Source: Acanthornis magna
Lineage: Eukaryota; Chordata; Aves; Passeriformes; Acanthizidae
Reading direction: 5' to 3'
Assembly (NCBI GenBank): GCA_036785705.1
Contig: JAWUZG010000001.1
Span: forward strand, 2,852,001 to 2,916,000
Length of the DNA stretch: 64,000 nt
Positions 13,881-26,524 of the stretch are shown piece by piece. The position numbers and the translations under genes are program-made. The notes beneath the pieces were generated by a model that had not been told where the DNA came from, ran no database searches, and was given only the letters and a program-made list of their open reading frames with translations. Positions within the stretch are counted from its first letter, which is position 1. Each line of letters begins with the position of its first letter.

Positions 13881-16479
13881 GAGCCAGGGCTAAATTTGTG
13901 CAGCTTGGGTTTGGGTGGGACTTAGATAAATGTGGGGGTTTGGGGGTTTTTAAAATTAATTTATTCCCTTTTAGCCTCTTGCTTTCTGATTTCTTTTCAT
14001 TTTATTAATCACCTTGCTTATCTCAGTACCGGAGTAGTGGAGATATGAGCTGTGAGATTCACCATTCTGTGGCATCTACTGTTGTCTGCATGTTCTCCTG
14101 ATGTGCCTGCAAGTGCCTTGGGGGCCCAGCTGCAGCCACCTCGGGCTGCCTTCTGGGGGGATGCAGGGGGCAATTCTGCATTTCCATGAAGCTGTGTGTT
14201 TAAAAGCTAAATGAACTAAAATATGCACAATCCTTCCATAGTAAGTCCCACCAGGGCACCTTCCTCGTCAGACTTTGACATAAAACAGCTCTTCGCACTG
14301 ATCTTTGTGTTGGATCGAGCTTACAGTGTGTTTAGCAAAGAAAACTTTCATTCATCTGTCCCTGCAAATTAAAACAATCAAAGAGCTTAGAGAAACCTAA
14401 AACAAGTTGCAAAATGGGAAGGTGTTGCTCAGTTCAGGTGATTAAATATAATATCGTGCCTTTAGAAGTCTTAAAATTGATTGAGAAATGCAAGATTTCT
14501 GTGAAACAAAAGAACGTAAAAATCTAATGATATATATTTCTTTGTCTTAGGAACTCTTCTTTCATGTTTTAAATGTTTTTTCTTTGAAGCCACATAGAAT
14601 GAAAACTTAACTTTGCCCATTTTTAAAAGGGGAACCCAACGATCCCCTGCAATCTAATTGGTTGTGTCCTTCCAGTTTTGATTTTGATTTGTACTGAGTA
14701 TTTTTGGATGCATCAAAAACATGACTTGCAGTCAGAATGTGTGTCCTTGTCAACATTTCAGTAAGCAGAGGTCAAACCACAACATGAGAATACAACTTAC
14801 ATATTCATAATTGCATAAATTGTCCCAGAAGAAGGTCCTTTATTATATGCTGTCCATTTGCATGCTTAGTTAATAGTTTAGTGGACACCATGAAGATGTC
14901 AGCTGCTTCTTTACTGATAAATTTTACTTTATTTTGCATAAGCCTACATACTTTTCAGACAAGAGAATTAGTGTAATCTCTTTCAGCGTGATAGCAACAT
15001 GAGTTCAATGCCTACAAGAAGGGATGATAGCACTGGATATCTGTTAAAGGAAGAAATCTTTAAAATATTCCATTCACCTATGCAGTTAAAGTGACTAGAA
15101 ATTCAAACAGTCCTCAAAACATTGATGCAACTTCACTGTATCTGTAGTCTATAAACACCTGCCTCCAAAACAAACAAACAAAAAAACAAACTGTGAGAAA
15201 AGAGAAAGTATTGGAAGTTAAAGCAACTATAAACAGTTACTGTACTGAAGGGAAGGCAGCTTTTTAATAGTGTGGATAAAAGAAATGGGGCAGGAAAATC
15301 ATGGGAAAGATAATGTAAACTTCAGTGAAAAGTGATGTGGTTTCCATGAACTGCTTTTAGAGGGTTTGGGGGAAAAGCCATTTAATAATAGAATAAAATA
15401 ATAAAGGCAGTGACAAGTGGTAATCAGGGCCACAGATGCAGCCATCTGAAAATGAAGAAACCCAGGTATGATCAAACTTTGCCTTGGTCCAAATTTTGGT
15501 GCGTCTTTGTCACCAATGACTGTTCTCAGGAATGTTTGAGGGTTTCTGCTCTAATCAGCTCCATGTTGCCCTGAGCACAGTGGTCAAAATTCTCTAATAA
15601 TATCCTTAGTCTGACTACAGCAAAGCTAAGCCTGCCTTCAGCTGGGATACTTGCAATGGTGAATCGGCCCAGCCGCTGAGAAAAGGTGACCGATTTGCAG
15701 AGAAGACAAAATGTCAGGAAAAGAGCAAAACCTGCACCTGCTTACTAGTGAAAGCAAAGGCTGTGACCTAGTTTCCCTTTTTTCATTAGGATGTGGTTTA
15801 GCAAAATTGCCATCATGTGCCTGCAGAGGTGATGAGCCCCAACCACCCCACAGGGCTTCCCAACAGCCGAGCTGGGCTGAGCCTGGCACCATCCGCACAG
15901 CAAATCATCTCCACAGCTCTGGGGGAAGAGAAACTGCAAAACTCTGTGTGGGGCAAAAGCATTTGTAGGGAGCAAGAGGTGAGACAAAAGCAGAGCCTGC
16001 ACAGGTTCACCTGCCCTGTGTTGGTGCCTCCGCCCCTCCCACGCACAGCCACTTGCCAAAGGAAACTACAGTTTTTGTGAATATCTTGGATTGCAGCCAG
16101 GTAATTACCTCCAGGAAATTTTCATGTTACTAACTGATAATCTATAGAAAGTGAATGAGGAAGACAAGCTGGAGGGGGGAAACTAAAAATTTTATAGTAT
16201 AATAACAACCATCTTGATTTAGAAGCTATATATAGGAAGATCTAGGTGTGGTCTTCAGGGAAATAGTCTGTTCTAATAGCGCTAATCCTAGGAGGATACT
16301 TTGCCTTTTGTGGATATATGCAATGTCTGCTCACCGGACTCAACACATTGAATCTTGATCCTGAACTACCCAAAATTAGCACTGCGCGGTATCAACCTAC
16401 TGTAACAGTGCTGAGTGTCAGAACTTTGCATGTGACTTTTCAAGAATCAAAAAAACATCTCTGCTGAAGAGGCTGTTTC
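13881..16479. other. Unique non-coding DNA
   Basis: No gene is recognised. A small (CAAA)n simple repeat lies at 15167-15190. A locally GC-richer part at 15640-16060 gives overlapping chance frames on both strands (15711-15968 +, 15817-16080 +, 15745-16059 -), none with family resemblance. Confidence 0.5.
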
Positions 16480-17030
16480 CTCAAGCTGGCTTTCACATTC
16501 ATTTTTGGTTTTTTCATGTCTATTAATTTATTTCCTGCATTCCATTAAAAATGGCATTTACAGGTCAAGGAGCATTAAAATTATTTCATTACCCAAAAAA
16601 AACAACCAAGCAATAACCACAACTGAAAAACAACAGTAAAAACCTCTCTGCTTTTGTTGATTGTGCACTTTACCAAAGATTTACATTTTTCACATCTGTT
16701 GCCCTCCCATTATAATTTTCATCTCGCATGTAAAATTGATACAGCAAGATAAACAATCTCACAACGGCTGGAGAAGCAAAGTTTAATAATAGCTCTGATT
16801 ATTTTTTTATTCAAAAGAATATAAAACAGCCTATATTTTTTATGATGTCACAACTTGTGGAGAGTTTGACATTATCACATTAACTGCTAATGTATAAATG
16901 CAACACTGATGTACTAGAATTAAAACATTGTATAATGACCTTCCCTTGGTTCAGCTGTTAAAAATACATTAAAACTCTGTCTTGCAAATTGGACCTGATG
17001 CAATTTTATTCATCAATAACTAGTTTGTGG
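16480..17030. other. Candidate conserved non-coding element, AT-rich
   Basis: About 550 bp of repeat-free AT-rich sequence is dense in homeodomain-type cores ('CTATTAATTTATT', 'CATTATAATTTTC', 'AGTTTAATAATAGC', 'CATTAACTGCTAATG'). It also carries isolated CpGs ('CATCTCGCATG', 'CACAACGGCTGG') and a near-consensus POU/SOX-like text. There is no reading frame. The texture is that of a distal developmental enhancer; conservation was not tested. Confidence 0.3.
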
Positions 17031-18689
17031 GGGGTTTTGTTTGTATGGATGTCTGTATTTATTTTCTGGAAAATTATTCTGACTTTGTCTTTTGCAAAGT
17101 AGGAGTCAGCAACATCTCAGGTGCTCTTATATAGCCTTTATTTAATTTTTATTATATTTGCAAGAATAGTAGCCAGAATAAGGAAACTCAGTCTCCCTCC
17201 TTCTATCTTGTACTCAGGTTTGCCAGCTTTATCCAGTGCTGTGTGGTTCAATTTGTAAATTTAGTGTATTACCCATCTCATGTGCAAATTGAAACTTCAT
17301 TAACAGATATTAGTAGCTACTTTCACATCCTCCTAAGAGTCACACGATGTGAGTGCAAAGCAGTTGTTGCAGGGACATGAGAACATTGGAGCAAAAGCTG
17401 TTTTGGAGATGAGGAGCAGGTTACATAGGGCTATATGGGGGGTTACTTTTTTTTTTTTTTTAAGATACTTTGGAATCTTTTTTAAAATCCCTGTTTTGAA
17501 GCAGGTGGGGCACAAGACAGCAAAAGATACCTCCCATATAATAGGTGTTATTTCTTGCATCCCCCTTCTACGACTTGCATGCATCAAGGTTTTAAAGCTC
17601 TTTAAAAGCAACCTCTGGGTTGTACAAAAAGACTGCTGGAACAGCAGTGGGCATGTCGAAGCACACTTGGAGATAACAGCTGTCAGGACACAGGAGATGA
17701 AAATGCAACCAAGTACATGGGCTGCAGGAAAACTTGGCCTTGGGCATTTTGCTTTCACTTCAGTAGTTTTAACCCTTTGCTCTCCAGAAATTATTTTTAA
17801 AGTTGGGGGAGCACAAAGGAGGAGAAAATCCTTTATGAGCTGTTTCTGAAAATTGAAAATACACAGATAACTAGTAAATAACTGCTGGGTCACCATTATA
17901 AAGTACAGGCAGGGCTGCATTTAGACAGCTTGGCTTTTATCTGATTGTGAGCTGTGTGTTTCCTTATACGGGAATTACCGCCAACCCAATTTTAATCAGT
18001 TGCAATTTTGTTTTTGCGTCTAAATTAGAATAGCTTGGATTGAAGGGGAAGTGAAAAGAAATGTCTGTCAAAGCATTTCTGTAAAGCAAGAACTCTCTCA
18101 CTTTAGTTGCATCATGCATCCTCCAGTATGATATTCTTCATTTTACCCAAATATTACCAGGATTATAACTCTAGTGTGTTTTACATCAGCTTTCTGCTTG
18201 CAAAGCTAAATAAACAGTTCATGAGCCACGCTGGGAAGCCTCCCCGAAGACCTTGCTCTTTAAAACATGTAAGTACAAGCATGACTCGGATTGGTGACGT
18301 AGAATGGAAACTTTCAGTTCTGTTGTTGTCTCGAATCCACCTTGATTTGGGAACAACCAAAAATATTCCTTCCTGATGACCGTCCGGGGGCCTCTGTGAA
18401 GAGACTCGGTGGTATCAGTTACTGCAAGTAAGCAGACACGTATTTGGCACATGCCTCAGCAGAGACCAATATACCTCCCAGCCAAGCTGAGGGACGTAGG
18501 CAGGACAGCATTTGATTTGTGACTAAATTCCAACCTGTGACCCAGCAAAGCTCCTCGTTCTGCTGAGCCTGTTGCTCCTGCACTTTCCACCTTCCAGTCA
18601 AAACGAAAATGGCTAAACACAAGTTTGTGCTAGCATCTGTTCCCATGCCTGTTGTCTGAAACAAAGGCTAATTATCACAGCCCCTTCCT
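17031..18689. other. Unique non-coding DNA with overlapping chance frames
   Basis: The segment contains the longest open frame of the window: 17333-17920 on the minus strand, 195 codons. A 166-codon frame on the plus strand (17349-17849) lies directly opposite. The minus frame reads through a 15-base T-run at 17447-17461 as a lysine run and is rich in Cys, Leu and Phe. I recognise no domain in either frame. By my rough estimate an open frame this long is uncommon but not impossible by chance in 64 kb. I treat both as non-coding. Confidence 0.5.
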
Positions 18690-19110
18690 TCATGTTTTCT
18701 TTTGACTTACCCAATTGTATGCAGCTTTGATATCTAGAGCATAAATGCCAAGGCAGAAACGTGCATTCAATTAGATGACTCTTGACTGACCTACATAACA
18801 GTTCATTCATGAGATAATGTGACCTGGAGTCATGGAGATAGAAGCCAGTTGATTGAGCTGGCTTGGCTGTGTGCGCTGCAAACTCTCCAGTGATTGAGGA
18901 ATCATCTAAAATTAGCCATACGCTGTACGTTGTCGAGAGCCTTTCAGAACCGGCTCTGTTTCGGTAATATTTCTTTTATGAGATGGGCGTATAATTTGTC
19001 ACACTGTAATTCTTTAATGCTTAACTTTATTAACATGAGGTACTTGGGTATCAAATAAAACGAGCAATTAAGTGATTTATGCTTAAGGTCTGCTCTCAGT
19101 TCCGGGCGTA
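18690..19110. other. Candidate conserved non-coding element
   Basis: The stretch is repeat-free and has many scattered CpGs for its AT level ('GTGTGCGCTGC', 'ATACGCTGTACG', 'GTCGAGAGCC', 'AACCGGCTCTG', 'TTTCGGTAAT', 'TGGGCGTATAA', 'AAACGAGCAATTAAG'). It also has ATTA/TAAT cores. No frame or repeat explains it. The texture suggests purifying selection on a regulatory sequence; no alignment was possible. Confidence 0.33.
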
Positions 19111-20429
19111 GGTAGCCAGCCTCCCATGAAGGGGCGAGAGCATGCACAGTATTTACCACTTCCTTCAGAGAGCTACAAAATGGTGCTTTTTGAAGATGAA
19201 CCTCGTTGTGCATGTAAATCCCAATTGCCTATTACTGCGCTGCAAGTTAAAATGTATTTTTGTACTAAAGGTTATTGTGTGTTTGTAGAGAACCACAGGG
19301 TATTTTCCCTAGCTTTTGCCTACTGCATTTGTGAACTTGCAGCTTTCAGCTGTGGGGAAAAAAAAAAGTTAACCAGGGAGCGACTGGTTTCAGTGTAACG
19401 ATTAAGCGACAGTTTTTGTATTACTAAGCCACAAAGGAAGCTCAGATAAAGGTTGTAGGTCGGAAAGAAACCTTGAGGAGCATGCTCATGAAGTGAGGCA
19501 CTTCAAGAAAGGCTGCAGCTGTCACTTCCACATCTGAGGGGCTGTGAGGTATTTCAACCATTTTCTTATTCTATCTTGTCTTAAAGATTCATTAACAGAA
19601 TAATGTGGAATTATCTGGTGGTATCCTCTGGGGCATAAGTTCTTCTATTTTTATTTTTTCCCTCAGTAAGTGTGGTAGGAGCAGTCTGTGCTCTGTCATG
19701 TCCAGTTCCTCTCAGACGGAGCCGCTTCGGTGCCGACTGACGCGTGTCGCGAGGAGGACGGGGGGACATTTTGTACAGTGAGGCTGTGGGCTCTTCAAAA
19801 CGCATTTGGGGCACAGCACCACGGTTCTCGAGGCTTTCTGTTTTAGTAGGTGCATCTCGTGGGGGTTTTATGTGCATTTAAAGAGCAGGTTACTTGCTGC
19901 CTCCTTCTCTGTCTCTTCCATGAGCTGGGTCTGTGGTTAACTCTGTGCTGACACAGTTGTGATCCTCTCTTGGGGAGGGTGAAGATTAATCAAAATGCCC
20001 AGGAGCTGGCTGTCAGATATCCAGCAGGAGGGTTCCTGAGAGTCTTTTTGTGACTTTCTTAGTGGTTTGGGTTTTTTTTTAACTTTACATTGTATAATAA
20101 ATAATAAGGAAGTGACAACCTGCACAGCATTAAAAAGGCATTTAATTTATTCTTTCATTTCATACGTTTTGCAGTGCTTTTGTATGATCTTTTTTTTTTT
20201 TTTTTAATGTTGCATGTACGTTGTTTGGCTTTGAGTGAATAAATTGTTGGGAATGCTGGAGAGATGAGCAGCAGAGAAACTTTTATATTTTGCAGGAGTT
20301 TTTTGGTTCAGACAGACCACTTGGGCTCCAAGCTGAGGCTGAAATTGCACAGGGCCCAATTAGTGCCTGTTACCTTTGCTGTTTGCTCTTGATCGGTTGC
20401 AGAGACAGAGGTTTAATTAAGCAGAAATG
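19111..20429. other. Unique non-coding DNA with a CpG-dense spot and poly-T
   Basis: No gene is recognised. The CpG cluster at 19717-19760 is listed separately. A 16-base T-run occupies 20190-20205. The minus-strand frame at 19611-19877 (88 codons) is arginine- and threonine-rich only because it runs across the CpG cluster; it resembles no protein I know. Confidence 0.5.
19717..19760. other. Very short CpG-dense cluster
   Basis: Nine CpG dinucleotides fall within 44 bp: at 19717, 19723, 19728, 19734, 19741, 19743, 19748, 19750 and 19759. The surrounding kilobases have a CpG only every hundred bases or so. The cluster is far too small for a classical CpG island. It could be the heart of an unmethylated regulatory element, a relic of a GC-rich insertion, or a recent minisatellite-like gain. 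The count is direct; the explanation is open. Confidence 0.6.
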
Positions 20430-20720
20430 GAGATGTGGAGTTAATGTTCATTATAACTAAAATCGAAACAGCTGTTTACCTTGCCGAAGCCTTGTGTGTT
20501 AATGTCCATAAATCTCACCTCGAGGAGAGCTCGGAGGAGCCAGCCCCTGTACACGCCTTTCCAGATACTGTCTGATATCATTTTACATACTCATTTTCAC
20601 AACATTTCCTAATCATATTAATTAACACATTAGGGTATAATTCTTATTGTCTGCAGAAATTACTTCAATTAAAACCATTAACATATTATCATGATTGTTG
20701 TAGTATTTGCAATTTGCTTT
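20430..20720. other. Candidate conserved non-coding element
   Basis: Retained CpGs ('AAAATCGAAAC', 'TTGCCGAAGCC', 'CACCTCGAGGAG', 'AGCTCGGAGG', 'TACACGCC') are followed by a homeodomain-core-rich part ('CATATTAATTAACAC', 'TTCAATTAAAACC', 'CATTAACATATTATC'). There is no frame or known repeat. Assigned on texture only. Confidence 0.3.
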
Positions 20721-23700
20721 GTTACTACTCAACAACTACTCCAGCAAACCTAAATGTTTGAAATCAGCATAAAATCATCGTGGCTGTGCTTTTCCTCTTA
20801 ACTGTCACATCAGGTCTCACTGTAAACTTCCTGAATAAGCTTCATTTCTGTGCTGGGGTTTTCTCCAAAAAAAAAGATGTGAGAGGCCATGACTCTCCTG
20901 CAAGTCGAGGCTAGAAAGATTTTGTCTTGATTAGGCTCTGCAGTGCCTAACAGGAGTGTGATCATTGTGCAAGTAAATATGGAAAGAGTAGACAACTACA
21001 GTGGAGCACAAGAGAGTAATGGATAGAAACGGGTCACATTCATGCTAAAAAATTAGTAGGTTTTTTTTCTTTTTTTTATTTTCTTGGTCCGAGCTGTGAG
21101 TTTCTAGTCTGGCTGTCTTGGAAGAGGAATGAAGGCAAGAGGCTATCTTTAATATTGAACATTTTCAGATTCAAAATCTTCTTACAGGCAAGTGAAACAT
21201 GCCCGCTGTATAAAAGGCAAAAATTTGTTGTTAGTGTAATTGAAATGTTAATGGTCTCATCAAAGATTATTATTAAGATAAAAGAAAAAACACTTTTAAT
21301 GGGGCAGGAAAGCTTCAATAATACATTTGAAATGGATATAGACACATTTCTGAGTATCTACCCCCTCCAAGGTGTTTTGCTCACCCTTACTCCATGAGCT
21401 TTACTTTTTGGAGCTGGGAAGTGCTTAGGGCAAGTAGTCAGACACCAAAGGTTTCATTGGGAGGAGTACCTTGATAGTGGGTTTTTTTCTTCCTCTTTGC
21501 CATGGTGAGCATGGTGTTGATGGTTTCTTAATCCTCATTCTGTGTTCTGCTTCTTGCTATTTTTATGTTTCCTCACATTCTTTTGCACCTTGCTCTTTCT
21601 CCTTTGGATTGCGACACAACCCATTCAATATGTATGCAATGTCTTACATATGTTGGGCACTTTTTCTGTCTTACCCTAAAACCACAGGTTTCCGTTTCTT
21701 TAGCTGGCTCTTGGTGAATTTTTGTAGCCCTGGGGTCTTGAGTGTCAGTCTGTGCCCTGATACTTGCTCATGCCTCCACTCCTCTGCACGGTACCCTGTG
21801 TTGCCTCTTCTGAATTCTCCATTATGATACCAAATCTGTGTTCCTCTGCACTCTGTTGTTACCTTGGGATCATAAATATTTTATCCTGTGCAGAGTAACT
21901 GCATGTTACTACTGTCTTTATAAAAAGTACGCTTAAACCACATCGTTATGCAAAGACAAGCAAAAGTAAAATATATTAGGCAATAACCACCTGGTCATTA
22001 GGAAAATTGCTGCTGCAGCTAAAGCAGCCAAAATGAAGCCCCAGGTTGGGCAATACAAGAGTAGGCAAGGCTGACATCCCTGGGGCTGAGGATGTGCAGG
22101 CTCAGCACAAAATCTGTGTCCTTTTACTGGCACCACTGGGCTACAGGGCTTGAATGAGATGGATGAGGTCACTATTTAGGTTTACCCATATTGGCTGGGT
22201 GACGCAGGATGTCCTTTCTGGTCTTGGGTTTGTAGCAACACCTTAAACTGTTGAAACAGAAAGGGAGTACTTTGCCTTTACGGAGCAGGTATATATTGGT
22301 GTAGTATTAGCTGACAAGTTGAGCAGAAAACAAGAAATTTTATCTAACTGAGGTAGATAATTGCTATCATTATTCTAAGCCATATGTATTCTATTCATCT
22401 TTATGATATTGCTGTGTCAAAGCTGTTATCCTCCTTTACAGATAGAAAGTATTTATCTATTGCCGTAGGATGCCTCTCGAGTCAATGGAAAGACATTTCT
22501 ACCTCTGTTTTAGTCCACCTGAAGTCTGAATTGCCCTCTAAAATGATTATTTCTCTTCACGGACTAAACAGGAAATCCCACATACATAAATTTAATAAAT
22601 CTGAGCCAAAGAGATTAGAGATTTGTCTGCAGCAGATGAGTTTCAGAGCCTGTGCTTTCACAGCTGTTACTAGTAACTAGCTTAGCTTAAATTTATTTAA
22701 TGTATGGAATATATAGGTGACTGCTGTAGTTTAGATTTTACTGTTGTTATACACCAAATGAGACATGTCCAAATTGCTGAGTGTGGAATTCAATTTTCAT
22801 ATTTCAGATGAGAAGATAATGCCCTAATCAGTTCTCGTCTATCTAATGCTCTCAGTGGCACTACTCAATTCTTTTCAGTTTGGCTACCACTCCAAACTGT
22901 TAAACCATCTGCTGATAGCAGCCGAAAAGATGACAATATAATAAATTACTAGGAAAAGTTAAGATGCCTAGCATCTGCTCTCTACCAAGCTCGAGCATCT
23001 TCCCTGAATTGATGTTCAGTCATCTCTTGACACAGTAAGGGAAGATGCCTGCTCTGAAGCTGTTGCAAATTCAAATCATTTGCAGCTGGACCTGCATTCC
23101 GGGCATCCATCCTAGGCCTAAATATGGAATAACAATAGAGTAGGGAGAAGACAAAGGCAGGAGAACAAATAGTTTCTCAAAATACCTTAAGAAGTTCCTG
23201 GCCCAGGTAAAGGCCTTAGTCTACTCATTATTCATTATGATTAATGAAGAAATACCTAATGATGGCAAGCAGAATTTTGCAAGACAGAAATAGAAACTGC
23301 TGCCTCTTCAATACCACATGACTGTCTGTCCTGGAACTACGTTGTGCATAATGTTTTAATCAAATAACAGTTTGCTTAGTAGCAATGGACCACATTGGTT
23401 AGTGCAAACAGAATGCAAACGTATTCTAGATAAGATTATGTAGCTCTGAAGGTGCTGGTAGGCAGACACTGTTGAGAAAATATACACATAATATTTACTT
23501 AAAACGTTCCTGGATCCTCCTTTGCTGTTATTAGTCTGTCATGAAAATCTGCAAACACATACTTACCAGAAACTCACTGCAAAACATTAGGCAGTTAGTG
23601 AAGTCAAATATAGAGGGCGGATGCCATAGCAGAGCACAGTTAATGGTTGAGCTGTGACTTAACTTACATCCAAGTGCAAACATAATTAAATTAGAAAAAG

Positions 23701-25559
23701 TCCTGAACCAAACGTAGGAGGTGTAGCCTGCCTGGAATGCAAAGATGAACCTGGATCCCATCCTACTGCTGCAGTCTCCTGGAGTAGAACTGGAGGAGAC
23801 AGAAGTCCAGAGCTGAATCCAAGTTAAAAGGTGTAAAACAAACTAGTAGGTGCCAGAATGTTCTCCTCATTACTGAGGTACAAACTTGCGCAAATTTAGT
23901 TGATCTAAGAGAAAAGACTTGACTGGAAAGTTTGGCGTGCATTAATTTGGGAGATTTGCCTTACATTAACTAAACCCAAGCTGTTTTCTAGTTTCCTTTT
24001 CTAAGGTTTTTCAAGTCCAAAAGCATCCTCTTCAGACATGATTTCTTTAAGCATAGTAATTGATTTCTGTTCCTAATTTCTCTCACATACACAGCCCTCT
24101 CAACTGCTTACACAGTGAACAGGTGAAGGAGGGGCGCTCCTTCAGCACAGATACCTCTGTAGGAATCTCCTGTGATTTTAAACCAGCTCAGTGAAATTCC
24201 ACTGGATCTAAATTCACCTTAAGCAGATGGATGATCCTTGTAAATAAATATGAAATCATATAACGTAGTTATAATTCACAGAAGAATACAAACATAATAA
24301 AGAGTGTAAATATCTAAATACTGCAGTAGCCTTTAGGGTATAGTAAGGCAACTGGTTTTGATCCTGGAGAGTATATTCCACACTGTATTCCCCTGAGTCC
24401 TGTTCTGCCACAGATCTGTCATCCATCCATCCATGAAAATCTATTCCTTCAGGTCTAGATTAGAAAATGCTCCCCCCTGTTCTTCCCTTGTAACAGTAGT
24501 GTTCATCATGCCCCCTGCTGCTTCTCCTTGCCTCCTTCTGTCTCCTGGCAGGCCCTGGGGCTGCTGGCTGGTGCTCCATAGGACCAGCAAGTTTTTCCTG
24601 AGCTAGACCCAGCAGAAGCAGTAATGAAGTTCTATTTTAGCTTGTGTGATTTGGCAAGCAGTGGCTCTGATGTGACAATACATGAAATAAGGAGGCAGCA
24701 GGCTGGGCTGGCAGCAGGAGCAGGGAGCACCACGGCGGTGGTTAATCTGAGATTCTTGCCATCGGTGCACCTGGGTGTGCCTAGGAAAAGACATTCAGGT
24801 TTATGTCATACTGCACCAGCCTGGAGAAGTCCTGAGGGGTTGCTCAGATGAGCTGATTTGGTTTGTACACACCAGTGCTGTTTGGAAAAGGTGGCAGAGT
24901 ATAAATCTCTGTGCGTGTGTGTGTCCCTGACTGACATATTTAACCTAGTGCAGAATTAAACCTGTAGCTGTCACTGTCTCATCCCAGCGTGGTGACCAGC
25001 TGTGCCTGACTGATAGAACAGGCTGTTTTCCCTTTTAAAGGTATTATTTATAGCGTTATCTTTCGGAGCGAGGTGTGAGACTGGTGTATTTGGCTGGATA
25101 GCAGTGCCAGTATGTTCGTCTGCGACAGGGTAGAGGTGATGTTTCTAATCAAGCTGAGGCTGAATGGACTTTCCAGGAGGAACAAGGTGAGATTTCTAAA
25201 CAATTTAAGGGATTTGGTTCAGAACAGGCATTAATCAGTCATTAAAAAGCAATTGCAAATAACCATTTCTTTCTGTCCATCTCTAGTGTTTCTCAAGCAT
25301 GTCTCTGAAAGCTCGACACCATTCTGCAGCTTTAGCAGTAATTTGAATGCAACAAATCGTACCTGCAAAGCACAGATGTTGAAAGCTGAAAAATCTGAAG
25401 GTGCCGTATGTTTCCTGTAATTGAAAGCAGGTGCCCTGAAGGAAGCAGAGATTCTGTTTCACTTTATGAAGTATCTAGTTGGCAGAGCAGGCAAAAAATA
25501 CCTGCTAAAACTGCATTCACTAGGACTGGATAAAACAGATTAAAACTGTTGTTTTACAA
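20721..25559. other. Unique non-coding DNA
   Basis: No gene is recognised. Short open frames (up to 118 codons at 21471-21827 +) show no family resemblance. A perfect 7-bp inverted repeat with a 4-base loop lies at 23231-23248 (TTCATTA, TGAT, TAATGAA). Small simple repeats: (CATC)n at about 24422-24433 and a TG-rich run at 24911-24924. A GC-richer patch occupies about 24500-24830. Confidence 0.5.
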
Positions 25560-25625
25560 CAGCTCTTGGGCTCCAACAAGGGATCAAGGTCCTGTTGTGT
25601 TGGGCACCGCGGACAGAAAGGAATT
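25560..25625 (+). repeat. Possible ancient amniote repeat fragment
   Basis: The text 'GGGCTCCAACAAGGGATCAA' followed by 'GTCCTGTTGTGTTGGGCACC' resembles a 'ccc-cattgtgctaggcgctgta' repeat that I associate with old interspersed elements of turtles, crocodiles and birds. I cannot name the family with certainty. The piece is short, so the match could be accidental. Confidence 0.3.
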
Positions 25626-25704
25626 AAGTCACAGGGTTTGGAGTAGTAAATAAATGGAACTACATGTATTTAAAGGATGGGATGAGGGGAAGGACCATGA
25701 TACA

Positions 25705-26175
25705 CAGACCTCTTGGAGCGAGTCCAGAGGAGGACTACCAAGGTGATTAGAGGGATGGCACACCTCTCTATGAGGAAAGGCTGAGAGTTGGGGCTTTTTC
25801 ATCCTCGAGAAGAGAAGGCTCTGGGGAGACCTTATTGCACCTTCCAGTTCCTAAAGGGGGCCTGGAGAGAGCTGGGGAGGGAATTTTGACAGGGACATGT
25901 AGTGATAAGAAAAAGGGAAATGGCTTTAAGCTTAAAGAGAAGGAGTTTAGATTAGATAATAGGATGAAAGTCTTTCCTGTAAGCACAGTAAGACACAGGA
26001 ACAAGTTGCCCACTGAAGTTGTGGATGCCCCATCTGTCAAAGTGTTCAAGGCAATGTTAGACCAGGCTTAGAGCAACCTGGTCCCGTGGAAGGTGTCCCT
26101 GCCCATGGCAGAGGGTTTGGAACAAGATGATTTTTAAAGTTCATTCCAGCCCAAACCATTCTGTGATTCTATCAC
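25705..26175 (+). mobile_element. CR1 LINE, 3' fragment with end of reverse transcriptase
   Basis: This CR1 copy lies in forward orientation. It opens with the text for the last part of the reverse-transcriptase frame ('TTGGAGCGAGTCCAGAGGAG', 'TATGAGGAAAGGCTGAGAG'). The frame at 25835-26071 still reads a recognisable CR1 C-terminus: GNGFKLKEKEFRLD near residues 28-41 and RHRNKLPTEVVDAPSVKVFK near residues 52-71. It ends in a stop after MLDQA, then the 3' UTR follows. The element closes with two 3' octamers (ATTCTGTG, ATTCTATC) at about 26159-26174, so the 3' end is intact. The 5' end is truncated, and in-frame stops and indels in the upstream part show it is inactive. Confidence 0.92.
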
Positions 26176-26524
26176 ATGATAACCCTTCCTTGTGCAGCAC
26201 TGAAACCAGGCCCAGCATTTCCATCTCTTTGGGTCTATTCCACTCTGCATGGGGGTGGATCCCAGGTCTGCATCTCCCAGTGGTCCCACACCTAGACATT
26301 CATATCACTGCTTCAGTGAATGCTCAGTATGATAGGCTGCCAACCTATCTTTTGCCTCAGTTGTTGTTTATAAAGAATCCAGGCCCAAAAAATAATAAAA
26401 GCTGTGAAAATTCGTTCTTTGGAGGATTACTTTTTGGGAAACAGCCTGTAAGGTGAAGCCTGCAGGATAATAAACAGGAGAGAAGCGCTGGTGAGTTGTA
26501 GCTGCAACTCCACCTGCAGAGTTC

